Shown one piece after another: positions 42,244 through 51,430 of a DNA stretch of 51,744 nucleotides. The stretch lies in the IMG/VR virus record IMGVR_UViG_3300046690_000688, positions 1 to 51,744 of that record, one strand, 5' to 3'. Below the pieces are notes generated by a model. That model made no database searches. It had not been told where the DNA came from and saw only the letters and a list, made by a program, of their open reading frames with translations. Numbering within the stretch: position 1 is the first letter of the stretch; each line of letters starts with the position of its first letter. A program made the translations under genes and the position numbers. Source of the stretch: a virus.

Positions 42244-44345
42244 GCGGGATTGCATTCACTAACGCAAGCGATGGATTGACAAGATCAGGGTCGTTCATCA
42301 ATCCAGCAACGAGTTGGACGCGCACGGGTTGGTTTCAGATCACGACGAGTTTTGTAGATTTCAAGACGCTGTTCCTCTATGGAGACGTGAACTACGTTGC
42401 GCCATACGTCTGGCTCGGAACAGATCATACAGGCGCAGTCACGCTCGAAACATATGACGGGGCTACATACACAGACCAGACATCTGGAGTCCTCACGCTA
42501 GGCGACTGGAATAGCTGGGCGGCTGTCTACAACAGCGGTTCACACCAACTATCCTTCTATGTCAATGACGCACTGATCAGTACGATTACGGTGAACTTCA
42601 GCACGTTTGTTTTCTCAGCTACTACAGAGTTCGCAGGCAACGAGGGTGGTTCGCAGACCAACGACGCCATCACGCAGTTCCGCACATGGCAGACGGCGAA
42701 GGCGCTCGCCAACCTCCGACAGGAATGGCAGTCGCAGACGGTCGTCAGCGCGACGAGCCTCCTCGCGGCAACGCCTCTGACCGGACCGTCTGACCTCACC
42801 GACACGAGCGGGAACGGTCGAAACTGGTCAACTGTCGGAGGAGCTGGCAGCTCTGTTGCCGGTCCGTATCCGAGTAACAATCTGGCGGCAGGCGCTACGA
42901 CACTAACCCTCGATACTCCCGTCACGCAGCGATGCGACGTCGGCGGGATCGCGCTGAACGCCTGGTTCCAATATACGGCGCCGGCGGACGGTGTGCTGTC
43001 GCTCTGGATGTACGGTGCGGTCGACGTCTTCCGGCCGAATGCGGAGGTCTTCCTATCACCTGGCACAACAACGCACTACATGGCGGTAGGCGGAGGAGGC
43101 TCGACGCACTCACTCTGTCCACCGTTCCAGTTCCCGGTGCGCAGCGGCGAGACGTACCTGTTCAAGGCGAACAACATCAACACGATCAACTCCGTGCCGG
43201 CGAACCTGACAGTGCTTCTTCGGGCATTCGCACCGGCTGCGCTCCCGATCCCGATCGAGTCCATCTGCATCAACGATGACGCCGGCCGGGTCGCGCGAGG
43301 TGACGGTACGTTCGACACGTTTCCGATCTCGATCCTGTCGGGGAGCGACAGCTACGCGGCCCTGAAGTATGTACCGTCATTTCCGACCGGCGAGACTGGC
43401 GACATCATGGAGAACGGCGTCGTCTGCGTAGGTGGTGATGATGACAACTCGTTTACGAAGACGATCTTCATCTACACCTATGACGCCACCGCCGGCACCT
43501 TCACTCTCGTCACGTCGAACGACCTGACGTCTATCGCCCGCAACTTCAACAACATGCGGGCGAACCGCTCGAACGGGAAGTTCTACCTCCTCTATCAGAT
43601 TACCGACTTTCACCACCGCATCGCCAGGATCAGTCAGGCCGGTGTGGTTGAGTTCTCGACGTCGAACCTCGCGACGTGGACGAGTTCGATCGCGAGCATG
43701 ACTACCAGCCTCGACGGTACGATCGCATACTTCGCAGACGCTCACGCAACTGCACGTATCGGTCGCTGGGACATGATCGGCGACGTCGCACTGTCAGACC
43801 TCGTCAGCATTCCCGGTGCCGTCTTCGGTCGTGACATGGTGACGCTCGCGGACGGCTCCGTGATCGTCATCCTGAACAACGCGACGACCGGTCAGATCCG
43901 TCGGTACAGCGACGCTGGCGTGCTGCTCAATACGTACACGCCTGCGAGCCTCGGGATCGACTACATCAACAGCCTGGCGGATAGTCGCATTGCGGCGAGT
44001 TCCGACGGCACGAAGTTCTGGTACCGGAACCTCTCGAACGAGGATGCCAACGGCTTCCTCGGATCCTACTTCATCAAGATCGACGCGGACAGCGGAGCGG
44101 TCGTCAAGCGAATCCTCGCCGCACCGTTCTCGATCGGTGAGTTCCTCTCAGACCCGATCAACACGAGCGCGTTCCCGACGTTCTTCGGCCACTCGGAAAG
44201 CTGCACCTTCTTCATCACGCCTGGATTCGACATGCCCTCATGTGAGGGAGGCGGCGAGATCACGGTCGTCGCGGATCCGCCGGACGGCACGCCGTTCACA
44301 GGGCGGAATCAGAAGCCGAGGGCGTGGCTGGTGGTGAACACGTAA
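42240..44345 (+). CDS. LamG plus beta-propeller-like tail appendage, 701 aa
   Basis: ATGA overlap with the distal tail gene. Residues ~1-220 are a LamG-type sandwich (M-S-G-I-A-F-T-N-A-S-D-G-L-T-R-S-G; S-F-Y-V-N-D-A-L-I; T-D-T-S-G-N-G-R-N-W). Residues ~230-370 form another beta domain. Residues ~400-660 show repeated blades (T-T-S-L-D-G-T-I-A-Y-F-A-D; T-L-A-D-G-S-V-I-V-I-L; S-S-D-G-T-K-F-W-Y) of a beta-propeller. The end G-G-G-E-I-T-V-V-A-D-P-P-D-G-T-P-F matches its neighbour. Likely a carbohydrate-binding receptor protein. Confidence 0.78.
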   Translation: MSGIAFTNASDGLTRSGSFINPATSWTRTGWFQITTSFVDFKTLFLYGDVNYVAPYVWLGTDHTGAVTLETYDGATYTDQTSGVLTLGDWNSWAAVYNSGSHQLSFYVNDALISTITVNFSTFVFSATTEFAGNEGGSQTNDAITQFRTWQTAKALANLRQEWQSQTVVSATSLLAATPLTGPSDLTDTSGNGRNWSTVGGAGSSVAGPYPSNNLAAGATTLTLDTPVTQRCDVGGIALNAWFQYTAPADGVLSLWMYGAVDVFRPNAEVFLSPGTTTHYMAVGGGGSTHSLCPPFQFPVRSGETYLFKANNINTINSVPANLTVLLRAFAPAALPIPIESICINDDAGRVARGDGTFDTFPISILSGSDSYAALKYVPSFPTGETGDIMENGVVCVGGDDDNSFTKTIFIYTYDATAGTFTLVTSNDLTSIARNFNNMRANRSNGKFYLLYQITDFHHRIARISQAGVVEFSTSNLATWTSSIASMTTSLDGTIAYFADAHATARIGRWDMIGDVALSDLVSIPGAVFGRDMVTLADGSVIVILNNATTGQIRRYSDAGVLLNTYTPASLGIDYINSLADSRIAASSDGTKFWYRNLSNEDANGFLGSYFIKIDADSGAVVKRILAAPFSIGEFLSDPINTSAFPTFFGHSESCTFFITPGFDMPSCEGGGEITVVADPPDGTPFTGRNQKPRAWLVVNT

Positions 44346-46345
44346 TGTCTGGAATCGCATTCAATACGAGTGGTAGTGGACTTACTCGCAGCGGCGCGTT
44401 CGTGAGCAATGCGTCGAGCTGGACGAGACTCGGCTGGTTCAATCCGACAACAGCCAATCCTTCTGGTGGACACTATCGCACTTACTTCTTGTACGGCGAT
44501 ACATCATTCACAAATCCATACATTTGGATGGGCAGCAATAATGATACTGGTGATTGCCTCGTTGAGATATTTAACGGATCTACGTATATCGACTCTGTGA
44601 CAACGACGGTGCCTCTGGATGCATGGTTTACCTGGGCGCTCGTCTATAACTCGGTCGCCCACACGCTGGCGTTTTATGTGAATGAAACTCTTAGGCATAC
44701 CTTTAGCGTCAATCTCAGTACTATAGTCTTCGTGCAGACCACAGAGAATATCGGCACGTCTGACTATGCCGAGTGGTCAGACATTGGCGCTGCGCAGTTT
44801 CGGGTATGGCAGTCGTTCAAAACGGCTGGGCCCCTTTACACAGAATGGGCGTCCGCGACGGTCGTCGATCATACAGCACTTCTTGCCGCCACACCGCTCA
44901 CCGGACCGGCCGACCTGACGGATACGAGTGGCAACGGTCGTGATTGGTCTGTCGTCGGATCTGCAGGGTCGTCAGTTGCTGGCCCGTTCGTGTCTGGTGG
45001 GCCGTCCACTTGCTCAGCAGCGATTCCGATCACGCTTCCGATGAAGCTGTCGTTGGACACGACTGGATTTCCATCCGACCCGAGCATATCGCCGACCTGC
45101 AGTACGTCGTTCGCGGCCGTCTGGTTTTCGTACCACAATGCGTCTGCGTCGGCGAAACGCCTGTCTGTACGGATGCTCGGGTCGACCTACTACTCTGACA
45201 TCTCGGCGTGGAGTGGTACGTGCGGCTCGCTGACACAAGTTGCCTGCGGGTCGTACTACCCAGAAGACGCGATTGACACGAATGACCTTGTCTTCACGGT
45301 CGTCGTTCCAGCTGGGCAAACATACTACCTGCTCTCAGTAGACTCCGACAGCTTCCGAGGTGGCGCGCTCAAGATCGCGATCGTCGAGGAACCAGCGGTC
45401 ATGATGGCAATAGCCGGTATGACGTCAGACTTCGCCAACTGGAGTGCGACGCAAGGAGACGTACTGCTTGCCATCGGTTCGAAGCACGGTGCTCAGATTT
45501 CAGTACAGGTAGCGACAGGAGGCTGTTCTATTGCTCCAACCATTACTAGTACATGCGCGGCGACTCGCGTGCGAACGCGGTACTTCTCGAATACGGCGTT
45601 AGTTAGTACGAGCGCAGGTTTGGCAGGTTTGGTCACATCGGGATTGAATAACACACATCCGTTCACAACGTACTACGCGCCGCAGCAGACGATCGAAGCC
45701 GCATTCAAGCTGTCGTCAGCTGCTGGTGTGGCCGATGGCGCCTATTACGTCTGGATTAACGGCGTGCTTGTCGACTCTGCAACTGGTCTGACCACGAATA
45801 CCAACTCACAGAACGATGACTTCATCAACACCATCGCCGTGCACCCACAAGGCTACTTGACGGATGCGTACGTACAGAAGGACTTACTCACGCCACCTGC
45901 TGGATACGGCACAAGCATCGCTCGTAGCGTGCCTACGGGTGCATGGCAGTATTGGCCGGAAGCTGCACCGAGCCACAACGTGCCTGGCATCTCACAGAAC
46001 GCCGGGTTGATACCAGAAGCAACCTTTGTCTTGTCGTGGACGAAGCATCAGGCAGGAAGTGGCTTCCGGATTACGTGGGGCGGTCCGGCAGCGACACCAC
46101 AACCCTCTTCACCAACAGACGCGGACTATTTCAACTCGTTCAAGCAGACGATCAATCCTGGCGTTGTCTGGTGCACAAGAAGTGGTGGAGATAACTTCCT
46201 TACATACCGATTTGGGCATTATATCATACCTGTTGCGTCCTGTATCGGCGGCGGCGAGATCAGCGTCGTCGCCGATCCTCCTGACGGAACGCCGTTTATC
46301 GGACGGAATCTCAACCCACGGCTCTGGCTGAAGCTGGACATCTGA
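44345..46345 (+). CDS. Paralogous LamG tail appendage with different middle, 666 aa
   Basis: TAATG overlap. The opening (M-S-G-I-A-F-N-T-S-G-S-G-L-T-R-S-G-A-F) and LamG part (residues ~1-220), including A-T-P-L-T-G-P-(A)-D-L-T-D-T-S-G-N-G-R-(D)-W, and the ending G-G-G-E-I-S-V-V-A-D-P-P-D-G-T-P-F-I-G-R-N are shared with the 42240-44345 protein. The middle is unrelated in sequence: a P-C-like beta sandwich with Cys pairs (S-G-T-C-G-S-L-T-Q-V-A-C) and a further jelly-roll. It reads as a duplicated receptor protein with exchanged centre. Confidence 0.78.
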   Translation: MSGIAFNTSGSGLTRSGAFVSNASSWTRLGWFNPTTANPSGGHYRTYFLYGDTSFTNPYIWMGSNNDTGDCLVEIFNGSTYIDSVTTTVPLDAWFTWALVYNSVAHTLAFYVNETLRHTFSVNLSTIVFVQTTENIGTSDYAEWSDIGAAQFRVWQSFKTAGPLYTEWASATVVDHTALLAATPLTGPADLTDTSGNGRDWSVVGSAGSSVAGPFVSGGPSTCSAAIPITLPMKLSLDTTGFPSDPSISPTCSTSFAAVWFSYHNASASAKRLSVRMLGSTYYSDISAWSGTCGSLTQVACGSYYPEDAIDTNDLVFTVVVPAGQTYYLLSVDSDSFRGGALKIAIVEEPAVMMAIAGMTSDFANWSATQGDVLLAIGSKHGAQISVQVATGGCSIAPTITSTCAATRVRTRYFSNTALVSTSAGLAGLVTSGLNNTHPFTTYYAPQQTIEAAFKLSSAAGVADGAYYVWINGVLVDSATGLTTNTNSQNDDFINTIAVHPQGYLTDAYVQKDLLTPPAGYGTSIARSVPTGAWQYWPEAAPSHNVPGISQNAGLIPEATFVLSWTKHQAGSGFRITWGGPAATPQPSSPTDADYFNSFKQTINPGVVWCTRSGGDNFLTYRFGHYIIPVASCIGGGEISVVADPPDGTPFIGRNLNPRLWLKLDI

Positions 46346-49041
46346 TGGCCCAATACTTCTCCCTCGACACGCTGAACCACCCGCCGACCTATCAGGGCGG
46401 ACGGAAGATCGGCAAGATCCAGAGCATGGGGACCGTGACGCGGGAGCTGTCAGACCGAAGCTCCGCGTATAAGCCGGGCTCGGGACAGGCCGTGATCGAT
46501 GATACGGACAAGCTCCTGAGCAAGCTTGAAGCCGATCCGCTTACGCGGAACTGGTTCAACCGGGACATTCAGATCTGCCTGGCGTCAGCCGAGAGCATCG
46601 CGAACGGCGACGTGCCGTGGACGCGGATGCGAGGTATCCTCACCTCGAACCAGCAGACCGGACTCATGCGGACGCTCGGCTACATCTCCGCGCTCGGGAG
46701 CGAGTTCTCACCGCTCGACCTAGACCGGATGATCCCGAGCAGGCAGGTGAAGGACGACTTCGCCGCGACCGCACCGCCGACCAGCCTCGATACCTACGTT
46801 CCGATCTGCCTGGGCATCTTTCCTGATCGGTCCTTCGGGGCGACCGATCCGCCGACGACCGCCGTCACGAACATCCAGTGGATGCAGAAGGCGAGATCTG
46901 CCGCGCCGACAGGACTAGCCGCGGTCTATTCGAACCCGGGCGTCTTTCACCAGCCTGACAACCAGTACGGGCTGGTGGGTGGCGACACGCTCTGGTACGC
47001 CGTCTCAGCCGTGATCGACGACGGCACCGCCGAAGGGCTCGAGTCTGACCCGGCCTACATCAGCGTCGTCGTGGGGACGGGCGGACAGGTCGACCTCTCG
47101 TGGTCGGCCTACGGCGGATCGATCCTCGGCTATCGCGTCTACGTCGCCGTCAACAGCAGCAGCTTCCTCCAGCACTCGCAGCTGCTCACGCAGCTTGGAT
47201 CCGGCGTGACGGCTCTGACCGACTACTCCGGCGGGACGCACAACGGGGACACGCTGGACATCTGGACGCTTGCGACCCGTATCAATCAGTACTATCTCGT
47301 CTTCGCTAAGCTCGTCGCGACGCTGGACGGGGCAGAAGCGTTCAGCCTCCGCAATCAATCCCCGACGAACGTCATCACGCCGTCGTGGTATTCGACGACG
47401 GGCCCGGTTGGTCGCCTGTACAACGCGACGGTGACGTGGGACGCCTACACGCCGCCGACAGGCTACACGCTGACCGGCTATCGGGTCATCCGATGGCGGT
47501 CGTTCTATAGCGACTGGGGTCCGGTCTACGACCTGCAGATGGACGTCGGGCCGACGGTAACGACGGTCGATGATGTCGGGCACGGGTCGGCATACTGGGA
47601 CAGCTACTCTGACAATCCGTCCGTCGTGATCCCGGGCCTGGCGTCGGCTGGCGCGAACGACGGCGTGATCGTCGGGATCCCGGTCGGCAAGGCCACGGTC
47701 AACGGCGTCATCGTCAATCAGCTGATGCTCTGCGGACACGCGATCCGAGAGGTGGATGCCGGGTACAAGAGCCGAGACATCTCCGGGTCGGGCGTCGCGC
47801 CGACGACGCCGGTCTTCGACCTGATCATGGACGGCGAGTGGGGCACGACGTGGTGGGCGCCAGGGAAGCCTGGCTGGTCGAGCATGAGCGCGACGAACTA
47901 CGTCGTGCGAAACGGGAACTGGTATACGATCGTCTATACGACGGTCGACCCGCTGCCGACGACGGTCCTGTTCCGGGCCTGTACGATGGAGGATGCAAGT
48001 GATGGGTCCGGATCGACGATCGACGGCGCGACGCGTCAGCTCTTCCAGCTGTTCCAGAACTTCATCCTGCCGACGGCCGGCAACGCGTGGAAGTCCGGAC
48101 CGTGGCTCTCGCCGAGAACGTTCACGGACGGCACGCCCGTCATCAACAGTGCCGACGTGGTCGCACTGGAGGCGATCGAGATCCTCCGGATCGGACGCTA
48201 CTATCGCGGCCAGATCTACCTGAATACGCCGACCTCGATCCGCACGCTGCTGGGCTCAGCCTTCGACTCGTTCGGCTATCGGTTCGGCGAGAATCACCAC
48301 GGCCAGTTCTTCTGGACGTGCCTGAACGAGTTCATCGATCTGGACACGGTCACGCTGCTGACCGACGTCCGCGAGATCGTCGGGGAGACGCAGCTTGATC
48401 CCCGGCTCTCGGACATGTCGAACCGTGAGATCTACTCGTACGGCTATCGACCGGCAGACGCGACAGGCTTCCTGAAGAACGGTCAGCAGGTACAGGACGA
48501 TTACGCCATCGGCACGGAGACGCCGCCGACCGGAAACCTCGGTCGTGTCAAGTCGCATACGCGTACTATGCCGTATGTCGATGACCCGGAGACGGTTGCG
48601 AGCGTCGTCGGGCAGGATCTCCTCTTCTACGCGTATCCACCCAGGTACGTCACGATCACGTGCTCGCTGCAGGCGGTGCCCGTGAAGCTCGGGGCGATCG
48701 TCGCCGTGAACGACTACCAAGGCATCGGCGCGACCGGGTGGCTCAACCGTCCGCTCTGGGTGCTCGGAGTTCAGGACGTCTTCAACGACCTCCAGAACGC
48801 ACCTGAGATCATCCTGACGTGCGCCGACGTGTATCCGATCCTCGTCAGCCCGCCGAAGATCAGCGCGCAGATCATCGAGCACGTGACGATGTCCGACGTG
48901 CTGATTCCGAACACGCTGACGGCGAGTCTATCCGAGCGCGTTCGTGTGACGGAGACGACCTCACGGACGCTCAACCCGCTTGCGGCATCTCCGGCAGAAT
49001 CTGTGAAGGTATCGGAAACCGTATCAGGAGCGATAGTCTAA
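46345..49041 (+). CDS. Tail hub / tip protein, 898 aa, with terminal repeats
   Basis: TGATG overlap. Residues ~1-180 open A-Q-Y-F-S-L-D-T-L-N-H and have the look of a hub domain (V-T-R-E-L-S-D-R, W-F-N-R-D-I-Q-I-C-L). Residues ~180-460 contain fibronectin-III-like pieces (G-G-D-T-L-W-Y-A-V-S-A-V-I-D-D-G, Y-R-V-Y-V-A-V). Residues ~540-830 are another beta-rich hub part (G-R-V-K-S-H-T-R-T-M-P-Y-V-D-D). The last ~55 residues carry three copies of the E-x-(V)-x-(V/M)-(S/T)-(D/E) repeat of the 26289-29513 protein. Likely anchors fibres at the tail tip. Confidence 0.72.
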   Translation: MAQYFSLDTLNHPPTYQGGRKIGKIQSMGTVTRELSDRSSAYKPGSGQAVIDDTDKLLSKLEADPLTRNWFNRDIQICLASAESIANGDVPWTRMRGILTSNQQTGLMRTLGYISALGSEFSPLDLDRMIPSRQVKDDFAATAPPTSLDTYVPICLGIFPDRSFGATDPPTTAVTNIQWMQKARSAAPTGLAAVYSNPGVFHQPDNQYGLVGGDTLWYAVSAVIDDGTAEGLESDPAYISVVVGTGGQVDLSWSAYGGSILGYRVYVAVNSSSFLQHSQLLTQLGSGVTALTDYSGGTHNGDTLDIWTLATRINQYYLVFAKLVATLDGAEAFSLRNQSPTNVITPSWYSTTGPVGRLYNATVTWDAYTPPTGYTLTGYRVIRWRSFYSDWGPVYDLQMDVGPTVTTVDDVGHGSAYWDSYSDNPSVVIPGLASAGANDGVIVGIPVGKATVNGVIVNQLMLCGHAIREVDAGYKSRDISGSGVAPTTPVFDLIMDGEWGTTWWAPGKPGWSSMSATNYVVRNGNWYTIVYTTVDPLPTTVLFRACTMEDASDGSGSTIDGATRQLFQLFQNFILPTAGNAWKSGPWLSPRTFTDGTPVINSADVVALEAIEILRIGRYYRGQIYLNTPTSIRTLLGSAFDSFGYRFGENHHGQFFWTCLNEFIDLDTVTLLTDVREIVGETQLDPRLSDMSNREIYSYGYRPADATGFLKNGQQVQDDYAIGTETPPTGNLGRVKSHTRTMPYVDDPETVASVVGQDLLFYAYPPRYVTITCSLQAVPVKLGAIVAVNDYQGIGATGWLNRPLWVLGVQDVFNDLQNAPEIILTCADVYPILVSPPKISAQIIEHVTMSDVLIPNTLTASLSERVRVTETTSRTLNPLAASPAESVKVSETVSGAIV

Positions 49042-49042
49042 T

Positions 49043-49480
49043 ATGGAGATCACGGCATACACGCTTGCGCAGCGATTCGTCGGGCTGGCGGAAGTCGCAG
49101 GCGCGGTAGACAACGCGCAGATCGACGCCTTCCTGCGCCTCGACCAGCCGGAATCCGGACTGAAGGACGAGACGCCGTGGTGCTCGGCGTTCGTCAACTG
49201 GATCTCGTGGCTCCTGCGCCTGCCAAGGTCGAAGAGCCTGGCAGCACGCAGCAGCTTGAACATCGGCATCCCCGTCAACCTCGATGATGCCGAGGCAGGA
49301 TTCGACATCGTGATCCTGTGGCGGGACAACCCGACGGCCGCCACTGGGCACGTCGGCTTCTACGCGGGACGCGAGGGCGAGAACGTGCTCGTTCTAGGCG
49401 GAAATCAGAACAACCGAGTCAGCATCCAGAGCTTCTCGGCCGATCGGGTGCTCGGCGTGAGGCGTCTTGAGAGTCAGTAA
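49043..49480 (+). CDS. NlpC/P60- or CHAP-like peptidase, probable endolysin, 145 aa
   Basis: Catalytic Cys in E-T-P-W-C47-S-A-F-V-N-W and His in T-G-H103-V-G-F-Y fit the papain-like NlpC/P60-CHAP superfamily (the small TIGR02594-type proteins of phages). It would cleave peptide bonds in the cell wall for host lysis or, if virion-bound, for entry. No cell-wall binding domain and no signal peptide. First gene after the tail hub; start at ATG 49043 with AGGAG a little far upstream. Confidence 0.78.
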   Translation: MEITAYTLAQRFVGLAEVAGAVDNAQIDAFLRLDQPESGLKDETPWCSAFVNWISWLLRLPRSKSLAARSSLNIGIPVNLDDAEAGFDIVILWRDNPTAATGHVGFYAGREGENVLVLGGNQNNRVSIQSFSADRVLGVRRLESQ

Positions 49481-49511
49481 CTGGACATTGGCAACAGAAG
49501 AGAAGGGACAT

Positions 49512-49853
49512 ATGATCATTGCATTCAGCTCCGCACCGTTCGGGCGACCCGGCAGCGATGACTTTCGACAGGTCGGCACGGTAACGCCGGCCGAAAGGGC
49601 AGGCTACGTCATCATCGCCTGGGCGCCGACAGGTGCTGACGGTCGCGTACCGCAGAATCCATTGACCATCCTCGGCCTGTCACCCGACGGTAACTATAGC
49701 ACGTCGCCGGCCAACGAGGTCGGCAACGGTCAGCAGTTCAAGATCGATAACGGGAGCCTCGTCGTCAGGCCGAACATCAGCCTCAACGATGGATCCGTCT
49801 TGGGATCAGGTCCGACCGTCGCCTACGTCATCGCCATGCGGGTGATAGGATGA
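49512..49853 (+). CDS. Beta-rich protein, 113 aa, unknown function
   Basis: Start chosen at ATG 49512 with GAAGGGAC upstream. The product (M-I-I-A-F-S-S-A-P-F-G-R-P-G-S-D-D-F; G-Y-V-I-I-A-W-A-P-T-G; V-A-Y-V-I-A-M-R-V-I-G) is a small beta sandwich, possibly a virion decoration or adaptor for the next enzyme. Its stop overlaps the hydrolase ATG. Confidence 0.65.
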   Translation: MIIAFSSAPFGRPGSDDFRQVGTVTPAERAGYVIIAWAPTGADGRVPQNPLTILGLSPDGNYSTSPANEVGNGQQFKIDNGSLVVRPNISLNDGSVLGSGPTVAYVIAMRVIG

Positions 49854-51112
49854 GCGCCTCGCTGATCTTGCTGGGTGGTGGTACAGCTGCACGCTCACCT
49901 CGCCGAGGAGTGGTTCGAGCAGATGGCAAGGCGGTCCGTGACGATGCGGGCTCCTTCCATCCGCTCGGCATGACGTTCTTCTGGGCCCCGCAAGGATGGA
50001 AGTTCGATAACGCGAGGTTCCTGAAGAATCTCGACTGGGTCGCGGCGCTTCCCGCACCCCCGGACTATCTGCGTGTTCTTGGACAGGTCGACTGGCCGGG
50101 ATGGGAGATCGATCCCACCTGGCTCGACTACGACGAGGTGATGTATAGCGTCTTCAACGCCATCCATGAACGCGGCATGCGTACCGAGGTCACGATGTGC
50201 GGCTCACCGTATAACGATCCTTGGAGGCTCGCGCATCAGCTCTCGGCGATCATGCGCGACCACCCAGATTGGTTCATGGACGTCGAGACGTGGAACGAAT
50301 GGACGCAGAACGGCGGAGAGATAGGCGCGATGAAGGATGCCGCAGAGATCTTCCTTAACGAGTCAGGCGTGCCGCTCGTCGCCCTCTCGTCGAACATCGT
50401 CAACCCAGACCGCGTGATCGCCGACGCGTCAGCGGAGTGCGGCGCGACGCTCGGAACTGATCATACTGACCGCGACGACGGCGACTTCGGCTGGCGCATG
50501 GTGCGGCAGGGGAACGGGTCGAAGGACACGCGGCTCGTCTATTCGGCCAACGAGCCTCCCGGACCGAACTCCAGCATCAACGTGCTGGAGAACCCGTTGC
50601 AGCTGGCGATGCTGCGGCAGACGTCGGTTCAGTCTGGCGGCGCGCTGTTCGTCCTGCACGTCGGCGACATGGTGATGGGCAAGGAGGATCCCGCGCACGG
50701 CCGGCATCCGAACCTCTGGGAGGTTGACAACCTGCCGGCGCTCTTCGCCGCGGTGCGTAGCGTCGACCGCTTCCTGCCGGATGATATCGAGAACTGGACG
50801 CCGACGAACCAGCACGGAACCACCGAGCGCGTCGGGCCGCATCCGTTGCTAGCCGACGGCATCTGGTCGGATGGCGACGACCACGGCGTGAACCGCGCGT
50901 ATGGTGCTGTCAGCGGGAATCAGTTCGTCGAGTCGCTGCTCGGCGTGAAGGGATACGTTGTCCTGACGCCAGACAGGCCGATGACGGCGAGCGCGTTCGA
51001 CCCGGTGACTGGCGACGTGGTCTCCGCCGTCACGCTTGCGCCAGGACAGCCGTGGACGCTGCAGGGCCGGGATGACACGATGGTCGGATACGTGGTGAAA
51101 GGACAGTGGTGA
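49850..51112 (+). CDS. GH-A clan (GH5-like) glycoside hydrolase, 420 aa
   Basis: A TIM-barrel hydrolase is indicated by V-E-T-W-N149-E150-W (acid/base Asn-Glu at strand 4) and Y-S-A-N-E235-P (nucleophile at strand 7), with aromatic-rich loops and H-P-L-G-M-T-F-F-W-A near strand 1. The last ~80 residues are a small beta domain (V-V-L-T-P-D-R-P-M-T-A-S-A-F). It probably degrades a host surface polysaccharide as a virion depolymerase or helps lysis. No signal peptide is visible. ATGA overlap with the preceding gene. Confidence 0.78.
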   Translation: MSASLILLGGGTAARSPRRGVVRADGKAVRDDAGSFHPLGMTFFWAPQGWKFDNARFLKNLDWVAALPAPPDYLRVLGQVDWPGWEIDPTWLDYDEVMYSVFNAIHERGMRTEVTMCGSPYNDPWRLAHQLSAIMRDHPDWFMDVETWNEWTQNGGEIGAMKDAAEIFLNESGVPLVALSSNIVNPDRVIADASAECGATLGTDHTDRDDGDFGWRMVRQGNGSKDTRLVYSANEPPGPNSSINVLENPLQLAMLRQTSVQSGGALFVLHVGDMVMGKEDPAHGRHPNLWEVDNLPALFAAVRSVDRFLPDDIENWTPTNQHGTTERVGPHPLLADGIWSDGDDHGVNRAYGAVSGNQFVESLLGVKGYVVLTPDRPMTASAFDPVTGDVVSAVTLAPGQPWTLQGRDDTMVGYVVKGQW

Positions 51113-51273
51113 TGTGGATCACCGTGCGCATGGAGATCGTCGAGATCGCGGGGAAGCCTCAGGTCGAGGATGACGTGAAGCGCATCCTGCAGAAGCTGCC
51201 ATATCGACATGAGCTTTCTGACGTGATCATCGAGTGGGACCCGGCATCTATTCACGTAGAAGTGGAGGACTAG
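51112..51273 (+). CDS. Small protein, 53 aa, unknown function
   Basis: TGATG overlap with the hydrolase stop. Product M-W-I-T-V-R-M-E-I-V-E-I-A-G-K-P-Q-V-E-D-D-V-K-R-I-L and then D-V-I-I-E-W-D-P-A-S-I-H-V-E-V-E-D: a beta-alpha-beta mini-fold of the type strand-helix-strand. No family recognised. Confidence 0.65.
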   Translation: MWITVRMEIVEIAGKPQVEDDVKRILQKLPYRHELSDVIIEWDPASIHVEVED

Positions 51274-51274
51274 C

Positions 51275-51430
51275 ATGTTAACAACACAAGTCTCGACCGG
51301 ACTGCGCGTCATCTTTCTCGTCTTCGGCCTCGGCTGCGAGCTGATCGCCGGATTTAAGGTCGCCAACGATGGCAGGATCAACTTCACCGCGATGGGCCTG
51401 GCATTCTGGTTCGCCGCGACGCTACTCTGA
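51275..51430 (+). CDS. Two-span membrane protein, holin candidate, 51 aa
   Basis: GGAGG 7-8 nt before ATG 51275. Two hydrophobic spans (V-I-F-L-V-F-G-L-G-C-E-L-I-A-G-F and A-M-G-L-A-F-W-F-A-A-T-L-L) flank a polar turn K-V-A-N-D-G-R-I-N-F. Size, two spans and position after the lysin/hydrolase genes fit a small class II-like holin, without a proving motif. Confidence 0.65.
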   Translation: MLTTQVSTGLRVIFLVFGLGCELIAGFKVANDGRINFTAMGLAFWFAATLL

